Below are positions 24,508 to 33,506 of a stretch of 64,000 nucleotides of DNA, piece by piece. The number at the start of each line of letters is the position of its first letter. The first letter of the stretch is position 1. The stretch is taken from the NCBI GenBank assembly GCA_029259635.1, contig JAJDEU010000056.1, forward strand, positions 124,001-188,000, written 5' to 3'. The notes beneath the pieces are model-generated. The model had not been told where the DNA came from, ran no database searches, and saw nothing but the letters and a program-made list of their open reading frames with translations. Source of the stretch: Planctomycetota bacterium. Its GTDB lineage: Bacteria; Planctomycetota; UBA1135; GCA-002686595. Both the position numbers and the translations under genes were made by a program.

Positions 24508-27500
24508 ATGATGCCTACCGAGAATGAAGACTTCCCGACCGACGAGTCGTGCATCGCGTTTAGCGAATACTTGAGGTTGAGGGAGACGGATCCGGAGACG
24601 GGATTCGACGACTTTTGTCGGTTGCGGCCAAAGCTCTCCGACGAACTCCGGCGCCTGCAGGAAGAGTGGGACCGCGCGACCTCGCTCTTCGACAGGTTCG
24701 GAGGGGCTCCTTCCCTAGCCGATCGGCTGCGCTCCACCTTCGGCGAGAAGTTCGACCTCGATATCTCCCTCGATGAAGATGATGAGGGCTCGAGCAGCTC
24801 CTCGCGCGTGATGGAACGGCTGTCCAATTCGGGCAGCCTCTCCAAGAGCTATCGCTCGAAGAGCCTGGTCGCGCGCGGCGGAATGGGCGCCATTCTGAGT
24901 GTCTGGGATGAAGATCTGCGCCGCACGCTCGCCATGAAGATCGTCCTCGGACGCGAGGAAGAGCCGAACGCGGAAGGCACCCCCCAGGTCGGCGAGAATC
25001 AGCTCGTTCGATTCTTGGAAGAAGCGCAAATCACGGGACAACTCGACCACCCGGGAATTCTGCCCGTCCACGATCTCGGCATCGACGCCAACGGGCGCGT
25101 CTACTTCACGATGCCACTGGTGCGAGGCCAGACCCTGAAAGAGATCTTCGAGCTGGCGCGCCTCGGAGAGCAGGGCTGGAACACGACGCGCGCCATTGGC
25201 GTGCTCATCAAGGTCTGCGAGGCCATGGCCTTTGCGCACAGCAAAGCCGTCATCCATCGCGACATCAAGCCCGCGAACATCATGGTCGGGCGCTTCGGCG
25301 AGACCTATGTCATGGACTGGGGGCTCGCCAAGGTCTTGGGCCGCAAAGAGACGCGTTCGACGAGAGCGGCGGCCGATGTGGGCTCGTCGATGAGTCTGGT
25401 GAAGACCGATCGACGCGACGAAGCGGCCAGCGATCCGAACTCGCCGCTCATCACGATGGATGGTGATGTGGTGGGAACGCCGACCTACATGTCGCCGGAA
25501 CAAGCGCGCGGTCATCAAGCCGAGCTCGGCCCCCCCGCCGATGTCTACGCGGTCGGCTCGATGCTGTATCAGCTCTTGACCGGACGCGCACCCTTTCACG
25601 AACCGGGCACGCGCATCTCGCTCCATACCGTCTTGGCGCGCCTGCTCGACGGTCCTCCACAGCGCATCGAAGAGATCGACAAGACCGTTGTTCCGGAGCT
25701 GACGGCCATCTGCGAGAAAGCCATGGCGCGCGAGCCCGAGGACCGCTACCCGGGAATGCTCGAGCTGGCGGAAGACCTGCGCGCCTTCACGGAAGGGCAC
25801 GTCGTGCGCGCCTACGAGAGCGGAGCGGTGGCGGAGTTTCGCAAGTGGGTTCGGCGCAATCGCATGGCGGCCTTCTTCATCACGACATCGGTCGTAGTCG
25901 TATTCGGCGCGCTGCTCACGTTCATCCTCCAGCAGAACAGATCTAACGACATCTTGGAGGTGAAGAACACCGCGCTGGAGAACCTCAACACCGAGATTCG
26001 CGCGGAACGTGACCGCGCCGAGGAACAAGAGCGCGAGGCCGATCGGCAGCGCGGGCGCGCCGAGAAGATGGTCGAGGTCGCTCGACGCCAGAGCTACCTC
26101 GGCAGTATTCGCGCGGCGGATAGTAACCTGAAGCTCTACCTAACTAACTCGACTCGGGAGCTTTTGTCCAACTGCGAAGAGGACCTGCGAAGTTGGGAGT
26201 GGAACTACCTCTCCAATAAGTCGTCGGCGCAGACGATTAAGTTCGAGCTACCGGACGGACTCGCCAGCGCGCGCGTCGTCGATGACGGGCAACACGTGCT
26301 CTGCTGCACCACGGACCGCCGGCTACTACTTTGGAATCCCGACCTCGACGAAATCGTGGCCGGCTTCTCGGACCAGAGCACTTTTAACGCGTCGCCGGCC
26401 TTCGCCGTGTCCAGCCCCGACCGCTCGCGGATCTTCTCGCTGAACTTTGGTGGCCGACTTTGGATCTGGGACGCCACCTCCGGAATTCTGCTCGACAACA
26501 CCTACGCGCACCGCCCCTACGCGGTGTTCGGTCTCGAGATCAATCGCAACGGAACGCGACTCGCAACTGCGGGCCTCGATTTAGTCGTGTTCTTGTGGGA
26601 CACCAAAACGATGGAGGTCGTCGCAAGCTATCCGGCCGCGAAGCTCGCGACCTCGCTGGCCTTTTCGCCCGTGAGTGATGCGCTTGCCGTCGGATATGCC
26701 GACGGTCGAATCGTCGTCTGGCCAACGAGCGGCGAGAACGCGCTGCCGCCCGGTCAGAAAGGCGAGCGAGCTCCGATCATCGAGATGACCGGCCACGAGG
26801 GCAAAATCGAAGCGCTGTGTTGGTCCCCCGATGGAACGCACATCGGTTCGGCGTCGGAGGACACCAGCGCTCGCGTCTGGAACGTGAGCACCGGCGAGTC
26901 ATCCATCGTCCTCGGCGGACACGAGCAGCCCGTGACGGCGATCGCCTTCCATCCCGATAACCGGCGCGTTGCCACGGGCTCGACCGACGACACCATTCGA
27001 CTCTGGGATTCGACCAGCGGCAACCAGTTGCGCGTGTTGTTGGGACACCAGGGCGACGTTCACTCGCTCGGGTTCCGAGAGCAAGGCCAGCAGTTGGTTT
27101 CCGGCGCTGCCGATGGAACCGTTCGAATCTGGAACCTCGAGCGCGATCCGCTCTATCGAAAGTTCACCGGTCACGAGAGTTCGATCGAGGCTCTCGATTT
27201 CGATCCGGACGGTGGCATTCTCGTGACAGCCTCTGCGGACCGCACTCTGCGCCTCTGGAACACTCGCAATGGACGGATGCTCGACAAGCTGACCGGTCAC
27301 ACGGCGGCGGTGACCTCGGTGGATTTTGCTCCCGACGGGCGTCGTATCGTGAGTGGTTCCGTGGATCGAAGCGTGCGCATCTGGGATGCGAAGAGCTCGC
27401 GCTCGCTTCGCGTTCTGCGCGGACACACGGAGCCGGTCAATGCCGTGGCCTACTCGCCCGACGGAGAGCGCATCGCTTCTGCCGGACGGGATCGGCAGAT

Positions 27501-28035
27501 CCGGCTCTGGGATGCTTCGAGTGGAGCCAGCCGCGCTCAACTCACCGGTCACCAGAAGACGGTCAACGCGCTCTGCTTTGGTGCGGAGAGCAACATTCTC
27601 ATCTCGGGTTCGTCCGATCACACCGTGCGCGTTTGGGAGATCGAGTCGGGGCAGTACGACATTCTCGAAGGCCACGAGGATGATGTTCTGTGTGTTGCGA
27701 ACTCGCCGGATGGAGCGCTGATTGCAAGTGGCTCGAAGGATGGCACCGCACGCGTGTGGGACTTCGCGACGAAAGCGCTCGTGTGTGTGCTCAGAGGCCA
27801 CAGCGACGACATCGTCTCGGTGAATTTCCGCGCGAAGGGCACGCACCTCGTGACGGCATCGCTGGATGGAACCATGCGCATCTGGGACGTGGCGCTCGGC
27901 GCACAGCTCCTCAGCATCGAGAGCGAAACCCCGTTTCACGCCATGGCGCTCAACGGCAATCGCACCGCGGCGGCGGGAACCGACTACTCGACGGGCGAAG
28001 AGAATGGTGAAGTCTGGTTGTGGGATCCCAAGTAG
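24508..28035 (+). CDS. Membrane Ser/Thr protein kinase with C-terminal WD40 double propeller
   Basis: A 1175-residue signalling protein. The kinase domain, about residues 110-420, has a Gly-rich loop ARGGMGAI, Lys144 (LAMKIVL), the catalytic loop VIHRDIKPANIM with Asp252, DWG in place of DFG (Asp270), and GTPTYMSPEQA. A membrane span follows at residues 453-476 (MAAFFITTSVVVVFGALLTF) and then a coiled coil of about 45 residues. The rest holds about 14 WD40 units ending in W-D (for example IRLWDSTSGNQLRVLLGH, VRIWNLERDPLYRKFTGH), enough for two seven-bladed propellers outside the membrane. Kinases of this build are frequent in planctomycetes. The ligand is unknown. The ATG may be 24508 or the next codon. 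The TAG overlaps the start of the next gene. Confidence 0.95.
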   Translation: MMPTENEDFPTDESCIAFSEYLRLRETDPETGFDDFCRLRPKLSDELRRLQEEWDRATSLFDRFGGAPSLADRLRSTFGEKFDLDISLDEDDEGSSSSSRVMERLSNSGSLSKSYRSKSLVARGGMGAILSVWDEDLRRTLAMKIVLGREEEPNAEGTPQVGENQLVRFLEEAQITGQLDHPGILPVHDLGIDANGRVYFTMPLVRGQTLKEIFELARLGEQGWNTTRAIGVLIKVCEAMAFAHSKAVIHRDIKPANIMVGRFGETYVMDWGLAKVLGRKETRSTRAAADVGSSMSLVKTDRRDEAASDPNSPLITMDGDVVGTPTYMSPEQARGHQAELGPPADVYAVGSMLYQLLTGRAPFHEPGTRISLHTVLARLLDGPPQRIEEIDKTVVPELTAICEKAMAREPEDRYPGMLELAEDLRAFTEGHVVRAYESGAVAEFRKWVRRNRMAAFFITTSVVVVFGALLTFILQQNRSNDILEVKNTALENLNTEIRAERDRAEEQEREADRQRGRAEKMVEVARRQSYLGSIRAADSNLKLYLTNSTRELLSNCEEDLRSWEWNYLSNKSSAQTIKFELPDGLASARVVDDGQHVLCCTTDRRLLLWNPDLDEIVAGFSDQSTFNASPAFAVSSPDRSRIFSLNFGGRLWIWDATSGILLDNTYAHRPYAVFGLEINRNGTRLATAGLDLVVFLWDTKTMEVVASYPAAKLATSLAFSPVSDALAVGYADGRIVVWPTSGENALPPGQKGERAPIIEMTGHEGKIEALCWSPDGTHIGSASEDTSARVWNVSTGESSIVLGGHEQPVTAIAFHPDNRRVATGSTDDTIRLWDSTSGNQLRVLLGHQGDVHSLGFREQGQQLVSGAADGTVRIWNLERDPLYRKFTGHESSIEALDFDPDGGILVTASADRTLRLWNTRNGRMLDKLTGHTAAVTSVDFAPDGRRIVSGSVDRSVRIWDAKSSRSLRVLRGHTEPVNAVAYSPDGERIASAGRDRQIRLWDASSGASRAQLTGHQKTVNALCFGAESNILISGSSDHTVRVWEIESGQYDILEGHEDDVLCVANSPDGALIASGSKDGTARVWDFATKALVCVLRGHSDDIVSVNFRAKGTHLVTASLDGTMRIWDVALGAQLLSIESETPFHAMALNGNRTAAAGTDYSTGEENGEVWLWDPK

Positions 28036-29150
28036 TGCTGACCGCTCTCCTCCTCGCACTCTCCGCGATCAGCCCGGCGCCGAACGCATCACCTCACTCC
28101 AACTCGATCAGTGTCTCGCGCATCGAGGTCGAGGGCTCCAGGCTCCGCCATAGGATCGAGCTCCAGACGCTCTCGATCCTCGAGGTCTTGCCGGAGCTCG
28201 ACCTCGACGGAGATGGCGAGCTCAATCCGAGCGAGCTCGAGCTCGGCCGAGCACCACTCGGTGAATACCTCGACAGCGCCTACACACTCTTCGCAGCCTC
28301 GACTTCGGAGCTACCCGCTCCGGCGCAGGTCAGTGAAGTTCGGGAGAGTGCGGCGAGCGACCCCGCTTCGCCCTTCTCCCTCCAGAGGATTTCGCTCCAA
28401 CGCACCTACGAGCTGAACGCGCCCCTTCGCTCACTCGCCATCGAGGTCTCCGTCTTCGGCGTCACCTCGCCGGATCACCGAGACTTTTGCACGCTCGCCT
28501 GGGAAGGTCAATTTGAGGAAGAGTGGCTGTTCAGCGCCGGCAAGCCGCTCTGGGAGTACACGCCAGACCCGGAGCTCTCCACCAGGATCTTCGAGGCCTA
28601 CCTCTGGCGCGGGTGCCGCAGATTCTTTGCCTTCGAAGTCTGCTCGCTGCTCTTGCTCCTGATGGCCGCGTGCCCGAGCCGCCGGCAGGCGAGCCGCGTT
28701 CTCTTCGCCTATCTTTTGTGCATCGGAGCTGGCGCGTGTGCCGCTCTCCTTTTCGGCCGACTGCTCTCACCTAGAATTCTCGAGCTCACTCTTATCCTCG
28801 CGATTCCCTACGTTGCGGCGGAAAACGCTATGCACCGCGGACCGCGGACCCCGCGCATCGAAGCCGGTCTCTTTGGAGTCGTCCTCGGAATCAGCCTCGT
28901 GCAGACGATCCTGTTGAACCTCGAGCAGATCCCGACCATGAGCGGTGCGCTGCTTGGACATGCGCTCGGCTTTTTCGTCAGCCTGTTCCTCACCGCCGGG
29001 GCGCTACTTCTGCTCTTGCCGCGGTTGGGTGGGGAGCGCTCACCCGCCGACGCTCTCGCGCCGAACTGGCTCCGCGGGCGAGGTTCGATTCTTTTCGCTC
29101 TCCTCGGCCTTGGCTGGTTCGTACAGAACGCTTGGTTCGTGAACGGGTAG
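28035..29150 (+). CDS. HupE/UreJ-like membrane protein with EF-hand-like motif
   Basis: A protein of about 371 residues with a signal sequence (LTALLLALSAISPAPNAS). An extracytoplasmic N-terminal half contains one EF-hand-like loop (DLDGDGELNPSELE). The C-terminal half has about six membrane segments (FAFEVCSLLLLLMAACPS, VLFAYLLCIGAGACAALLFG, GHALGFFVSLFLTAGALLLLL). The organisation matches HupE/UreJ_2-type proteins, proposed metal transporters, but the usual His-rich motif of the first membrane segment is not clear, so function is uncertain. GTG 28035 overlaps the kinase stop (TAGTG); a GTG at 28020 is the longer alternative. Confidence 0.65.
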   Translation: MLTALLLALSAISPAPNASPHSNSISVSRIEVEGSRLRHRIELQTLSILEVLPELDLDGDGELNPSELELGRAPLGEYLDSAYTLFAASTSELPAPAQVSEVRESAASDPASPFSLQRISLQRTYELNAPLRSLAIEVSVFGVTSPDHRDFCTLAWEGQFEEEWLFSAGKPLWEYTPDPELSTRIFEAYLWRGCRRFFAFEVCSLLLLLMAACPSRRQASRVLFAYLLCIGAGACAALLFGRLLSPRILELTLILAIPYVAAENAMHRGPRTPRIEAGLFGVVLGISLVQTILLNLEQIPTMSGALLGHALGFFVSLFLTAGALLLLLPRLGGERSPADALAPNWLRGRGSILFALLGLGWFVQNAWFVNG

Positions 29151-29178
29151 TCTGGAGACCTGTACACTCCTTCGCATC

Positions 29179-30894
29179 ATGCGCTCCCACCTGATCAAGA
29201 CGATTGCTCCGCTGCGAGGCTCACAGAGGTGCAGCCTCACCCTGGCCGCCTGCTTCGGAGCTCTCGTGGCGAGTTGTTCTCCCGAAACCAATGCGCCGGC
29301 GAGCCCGATCAACGTTGTCTTGATCGTGCTCGACACCCTCCGAGCCGACACCGTCATCGACACGGAAGGACGCGTCGACACGCCGCGCCTCGATGCACTC
29401 GCAGCCGACGGGATCGCGTTCTCGCGAGCCTTCAGCCTCGCCCCGATGACGCTGCCTTCTCACACGTCGCTCTTCTCCTCGCGCTCGCCGCACGCCACGG
29501 GAATCGCGCTCAATCATCAGCAGGTCCCCGAGCGCCTGCCGCTCTTGGCTGAGTGGATCGCCAAGCGGGGCTACGCGACCAGCGCGGTGACGAGCATCGC
29601 GACGCTCGGCAGTCAGAGCGGGACCTACGGCCTGGAGCGCGGCTTCGATACGTACGACCTCGAGTACCTCGGTCCGCTCCCCGATGCGCCGACGACGCAA
29701 GCGCGGTTGCTGCCGGAAGTCCGTCGCCTCGCCGCTCAAGCGAAGCCCTTCTTTCTCTTCGCGCACTACTCCGACCCGCACCTGCCCTACAACGTTCACG
29801 ACGGCTCGGTGAATCGGACGGCAAAAATTCTGTTGGATGAAGAGCTGGTTGCCGAACCGACGACTTCGGCGATGTCGCTCACCGAGCAGAAGTTTGCGCT
29901 CGAACCGGGCACCCATGTCTTTGAGCTCTCCTCCGACTTTCCTTTTCGCTACGACGCCAAGCTCGACTTTGACCCCGCGAAGCTCCAGCTCGTGGGCTTC
30001 GAACCGGGTGACGTAGTCAACAGCGATCGAGGAGCGCACACCTTCCTGCGCATCGTCACGCGTTGGAACAATGACACCGACTCACCGCAGGAGCTCAAGA
30101 GCACGCTCTGGTTGGGCGAAGAGGCGTCGCATCAGGAGAAGCTCGCGCGCTATCCCGGCGAGGTCGAGTTTGTGGACGGTTATGTCGGCGAGCTGCTCGA
30201 CGAGCTCAAGCGGCTCAAGCTCTACGACGACAGCCTGATCATCTTCACCTCCGATCACGGCGAGGCACTCGGCGAGCACAACTACTGGGGACACAGCCTC
30301 AATCTGTTCGACGAGCTCGTGCATGTACCGTTGGTTGTGAAACTTCCGAAAGGGCATTCGGGAGGTCGAGCTCTGCAGGCTCTCGCGCAGTCGAGTGTCT
30401 CGCACGTCGACCTTGTTCCGACCATCTTGGACGTGCTCGGCTTGCCCGCGCTCCCGGGCCAGATGGGCCACTCGCTCTTGCGCCAGACCGAAGGTCCGCG
30501 CGATCCAGTGTTCGCAGCCACGCACTTGCCGGAAGCGCTCGATGCAGATGGCTCTGGCAAGCGCGGCGAAGATCTCATCTCGCTGCGCGACGACAAGTTC
30601 AAGCTGATCTACACGCGTACGCAAGACCGGTTCGAGATGTACGACCTGGTAGAGGACCCGGGTGAACTAACCGACGTCTTTAATCAGCACGGGAAGGATC
30701 GTCTCGAGTGGCAGGAGCGCTTGCGAGAGGCGGCGCGCTCGCTCGCAGAAGTGGATTTCGAGTCGGTGCTCGATGGAGCCAGCATCGACGACCAAAATAG
30801 GATGGGCGCGCTCGGCTACGGTGGATCCGAATCCGAGGAAGCCGCGGAAGAGTCGCCGGTTGTGGCTCCCGACTCCGAAGAGCCGCAGAACTAG
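29179..30894 (+). CDS. Sulfatase-superfamily lipoprotein hydrolase
   Basis: A 571-residue alkaline-phosphatase/sulfatase-fold enzyme with a lipoprotein signal (FGALVASC). The metal-site start is VVLIVLDTLRAD. The nucleophile region reads MTLPSHTSLFS, with Thr91 where FGly sulfatases have Cys or Ser. The second metal site is FTSDHGEALGEH. Thr in this place is typical of sulfatase-like phosphohydrolases or transferases rather than FGly-dependent sulfatases, so sulfatase activity should not be assumed. An insert around residues 215-320 interrupts the usual fold. It lies 28 bases after the HupE-like gene and may share its transcript. Confidence 0.85.
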   Translation: MRSHLIKTIAPLRGSQRCSLTLAACFGALVASCSPETNAPASPINVVLIVLDTLRADTVIDTEGRVDTPRLDALAADGIAFSRAFSLAPMTLPSHTSLFSSRSPHATGIALNHQQVPERLPLLAEWIAKRGYATSAVTSIATLGSQSGTYGLERGFDTYDLEYLGPLPDAPTTQARLLPEVRRLAAQAKPFFLFAHYSDPHLPYNVHDGSVNRTAKILLDEELVAEPTTSAMSLTEQKFALEPGTHVFELSSDFPFRYDAKLDFDPAKLQLVGFEPGDVVNSDRGAHTFLRIVTRWNNDTDSPQELKSTLWLGEEASHQEKLARYPGEVEFVDGYVGELLDELKRLKLYDDSLIIFTSDHGEALGEHNYWGHSLNLFDELVHVPLVVKLPKGHSGGRALQALAQSSVSHVDLVPTILDVLGLPALPGQMGHSLLRQTEGPRDPVFAATHLPEALDADGSGKRGEDLISLRDDKFKLIYTRTQDRFEMYDLVEDPGELTDVFNQHGKDRLEWQERLREAARSLAEVDFESVLDGASIDDQNRMGALGYGGSESEEAAEESPVVAPDSEEPQN

Positions 30895-30914
30895 AGCGAC
30901 TTCGGTGCTCTAGT
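30890..30914. terminator. Bidirectional hairpin spanning both stop codons of convergent genes
   Basis: ACTAGAGC (30890-30897) pairs with GCTCTAGT (30907-30914), and AC/GT continue the stem over one bulged G to a TTCG tetraloop closed by C-G. The TAG of the plus-strand hydrolase and the TAG of the minus-strand yciB both lie inside the stem. No T-run follows on either side. Confidence 0.55.
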
Positions 30915-31530
30915 CGGCGCTCTCCTGGTCGCCTTCCACCGCGTAGCGCGTGAGCGCCGGCATCTGCGCCATGCTGAAGAACAGAGTCAGCGGCAGAATG
31001 CCGAAGACTTTGAAGGTCACCCATTGGTCCTCGGTGAAGTTGCGCCAGACGTACTCGTTGAGCCCCGCGAGCACGAACAGGAACACTCCCCAGCGCAGGG
31101 TCAAAACGCGCCAACCCGCATCGGTCAGCTCGAAGGCGGTCGCGAAGATCGGCTTAATGAGGCTGCGCCCGAAGGCCAATCCGCCCAGCAGGATCGTGCC
31201 GAAGAGTGCATTCACGATCGTGGGCTTGAGCTTGATGAAGAGCGAATCATCCAGCCATAAGGTCAGTCCGCCGAAGACCAGTACGAAGCCGGCCGTCACG
31301 AGCGGCAAGACGGGCAGCCGCTTTTCCAGACGGTAGGAGACCGCCAAGGAGATCACGATGGCAACCATGAAGACCTTCGTGCCCGCGAAGATGTCGTACT
31401 TCGCGTTGGCGTAGAAGAAGCTGATCAGTGGCCCGATCTCCAAGAGCAGCCGCAGGAATGGTGAACCCTTCGGCTCCGACTCCTTCGACGGCGATTCAGC
31501 CCCGCTCTCCTCCTTCGAAGCTTGTTCCAT
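30910..31530 (-). CDS. yciB: Inner-membrane septation protein YciB/IspZ
   Basis: A 206-residue integral membrane protein with the YciB hallmarks: an N-terminal LLLEIGPLISFFYAN segment, the loop DDSLFIKLKPTIVNALFG, and WRNFTEDQWVTFKVFG before the last span. Five membrane segments can be counted. YciB takes part in septum formation and envelope integrity in gamma-proteobacteria. A 30-residue polar Glu/Ser/Lys-rich extension precedes the first span. It converges on the hydrolase gene and diverges from the M48 protease gene, with 34 bases between the two starts. Confidence 0.92.
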   Translation of the reverse strand: MEQASKEESGAESPSKESEPKGSPFLRLLLEIGPLISFFYANAKYDIFAGTKVFMVAIVISLAVSYRLEKRLPVLPLVTAGFVLVFGGLTLWLDDSLFIKLKPTIVNALFGTILLGGLAFGRSLIKPIFATAFELTDAGWRVLTLRWGVFLFVLAGLNEYVWRNFTEDQWVTFKVFGILPLTLFFSMAQMPALTRYAVEGDQESAD

Positions 31531-31564
31531 GCGCTTAAGTTAGAGTCCCCTCGCCCGCTTCGCC

Positions 31565-32797
31565 ATGAACTACTACGCAATCGGAATCCTCGCCGCCCTG
31601 CTCCTCGAGTGGAGCCTCGGCCTTACTGCCGACTTACTCAATCTCTCGGCGCTGAAGAACAACCTCCCCAGCGAGTGCGACGGAGTCTATGACGCCGAGA
31701 CCTACCGCCGCTCCCAGGAGTACACGCGCGCTCGCACAAAGTTCGGCTTCCTTCCCACTACCTTCCAGCTCCTCGCTCTACTCCTGTTCTGGTTCTTCGG
31801 AGGCTTCGCCGCCCTCGACCGCGCGATCACCGGCCTAGAGCTCTCCTCCATCTCGAGCGGCTTGCTCTTCATCGGCGCCGTCTTACTCGCCTCCTCCCTC
31901 GCGGGCCTGCCCTTCCGCTACTACTCGACCTTCGTCATCGAAGAGCGCTTCGGCTTCAATCGCACGACCCGCAAGACCTTCTTCCTCGACCTGCTGAAGG
32001 GCGCACTGCTCCTCACGGTGATCGGCGCTCCTCTCCTGGCGGCGATTCTCTTGCTGTTCGAGCGCACCGGCGAAAATGCCTGGCTCTGGTGCTGGGCTTT
32101 CGTCACCGCCTTTACGCTCATCCTTCAGTACATCGCGCCGACCTGGATCTTCCCGCTCTTCAATCGTTTCGAACCGCTCGAAGACGGCGAGTTGAAACAG
32201 TCCATTCTGAGCTACGCCCAACGCGTCGAGTTTCCGCTGAGCGGCCTCTTCGTCATCGACGGCTCGCGGCGCTCGTCCAAAGCGAACGCTTTCTTCACAG
32301 GTTTCGGCCGCAACAAGCGCGTCGCACTCTTCGACACGCTGATCAAGAATCACGAAACCGAAGAGCTCGTCGCCGTCGTCGCCCACGAGATCGGCCACTT
32401 CAAACGCAAGCACATCCTGAAGAGTATGCTGCTCTCCATCCTGCACATGGGAGTCATCTTCTGGGTGCTCTCCAAGGTTCTGACTCTCGACGGCATGTTC
32501 GAAGCCTTTGGCGTCGAGGGGCGTCCGATCTACGCCGGGCTAATCTTCTTCTCGCTGATCTACACTCCGGTCGAGCTCGCGCTCAGCTTCATTCTTCAAG
32601 CACTCTCTCGGCGCCATGAATTCGAAGCCGACCGATACGCCGCCGAGACCACCGGGACGCCGGAGTCCCTTGCGAGCGGGCTCCTCAAGCTCTCGACCGA
32701 CAGCCTTTCCAATCTGACGCCGCATCCCTTCTACGTGGCGATGAATCACTCGCATCCGCCGGTGCTCGAGCGCGTCGCGGCCCTGCGCAATCGCTAG
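31565..32797 (+). CDS. M48-family membrane metallopeptidase (Ste24/CAAX-protease-1 type)
   Basis: A 410-residue intramembrane zinc protease. The motif VAHEIGH gives His274, Glu275 and His278, and the third ligand is likely in the RRHEFEADRYA segment (EADRYA is the M48 signature). Multiple membrane spans precede and follow the active site, and the N-terminal region (LPSECDGVYDAETYRRSQEY) matches the Ste24 peptidase_M48_N domain. The bacterial enzyme cannot be processing CAAX proteins; a role in membrane-protein quality control is the usual guess. The length is that of full Ste24 rather than HtpX. Confidence 0.93.
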   Translation: MNYYAIGILAALLLEWSLGLTADLLNLSALKNNLPSECDGVYDAETYRRSQEYTRARTKFGFLPTTFQLLALLLFWFFGGFAALDRAITGLELSSISSGLLFIGAVLLASSLAGLPFRYYSTFVIEERFGFNRTTRKTFFLDLLKGALLLTVIGAPLLAAILLLFERTGENAWLWCWAFVTAFTLILQYIAPTWIFPLFNRFEPLEDGELKQSILSYAQRVEFPLSGLFVIDGSRRSSKANAFFTGFGRNKRVALFDTLIKNHETEELVAVVAHEIGHFKRKHILKSMLLSILHMGVIFWVLSKVLTLDGMFEAFGVEGRPIYAGLIFFSLIYTPVELALSFILQALSRRHEFEADRYAAETTGTPESLASGLLKLSTDSLSNLTPHPFYVAMNHSHPPVLERVAALRNR

Positions 32798-32805
32798 AGG
32801 CGACG

Positions 32806-33339
32806 CTACTCCAGGTCGATGCCGAGCCCGTTCGCGAGCCGGTTGGCATAGGCGTAGTACGCGACACACTCCGCCAATCCGAGCACGTCGGCGTCCGCGA
32901 AGCCGAGCTGCTTGAGCTCTTCGATGTCGGAGGGCTCGACCGAGTCCGGCGCACTGGTCAACTTGCTCGCATAGCGCAGCATGGATTTCTGTCGATCCGT
33001 TAGAGCAGCGGATTCGAAGTCGGCCTCGATCGCGCCGAGCAGGACGTCATCATCCAAGAGTCGGCGCAGACCGCGCCGGTGATGAGTCATTCAGTAGTGG
33101 CAGCCGTTCCGCTTGCTCACAACGAGCGCCACCATCTCGCGCTCGGCCTTCGACAAGCCGCGCGTGCTCTGCATGGCGGCGCGATAGACGGCGAAGTGCG
33201 CTTTCAATCCCTCCGGATGGAGCGAGTGCGCCTTCAGAATATTGTCCACCCGGCCACTCTCCGGGTCGCGCATGGCTTGGTAGAGGTCGAGCAGAACTCC
33301 GGAAGCGTCGTCTTCGTCGACAGTATCGATCCAGGTCAC
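32806..33339 (-). CDS. AhpD-like peroxidase-related selenoprotein with in-frame TGA (predicted Sec83)
   Basis: Reading through one TGA at 33093-33091 gives a 177-residue carboxymuconolactone-decarboxylase/AhpD-fold protein of the peroxidase-related group. The N-terminal part (VDNILKAHSLHPEGLKAHF, LSKAEREMVALVVSKRNGCHY) and the C-terminal part (LTDRQKSMLRYASKLT, GLAECVAYYAYANRLANG) join exactly at the active site. In the family the site reads CxYC..HH; here it reads Cys80-His-Tyr-TGA-Met-Thr-His-His. The TGA therefore stands at the resolving or redox cysteine and most likely encodes selenocysteine. A SECIS-like hairpin follows at the standard distance. There is no frameshift, and both halves are fully conserved, which argues against a pseudogene. 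The start is GTG 33339. A CxxU pair would act in thiol-dependent peroxide reduction. No Sec machinery gene is in the window. Confidence 0.85.
33062..33090 (-). promoter_or_regulatory. Bacterial SECIS-like element directly after the in-frame TGA
   Basis: On the coding strand, 18 bases after the TGA, comes the loop GGTCT (33072-33068), held by a perfect 6-bp stem CGGCGC/GCGCCG (33078-33073 with 33067-33062). TCATCA and TGATGA further out can add a lower stem. A small apical loop with GGUCU at this distance is the form known for the E. coli fdhF SECIS, which SelB binds. Confidence 0.8.
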
Positions 33340-33506
33340 GGATGAGCCTTGGGATGGGGCCTGAGGGTGAGTCGGCTGTGGGTGAGGGCCGGGAGGTCCC
33401 CGCCGAGCAAGTCGATCGGCGGGTGAGGGATGTACCCACCCAACCGGCTTCGGATACGGCGGCGCCCAAACTTCGTTAGAAAAGCGGTCCGCGTAACGAC
33501 GGGCTG

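Noticed and set aside
32806..33090. A separate 94-residue gene starting at the ATG after the TGA
   Set aside because: Its first residues MTHH align with the middle of the active site of AhpD-like proteins, so it is the second half of the same gene.
33091..33339. An 82-residue stand-alone gene ending in NGCHY
   Set aside because: It lacks the second half of the fold, which follows in the same frame directly after the TGA; reading through gives a complete family-length protein.
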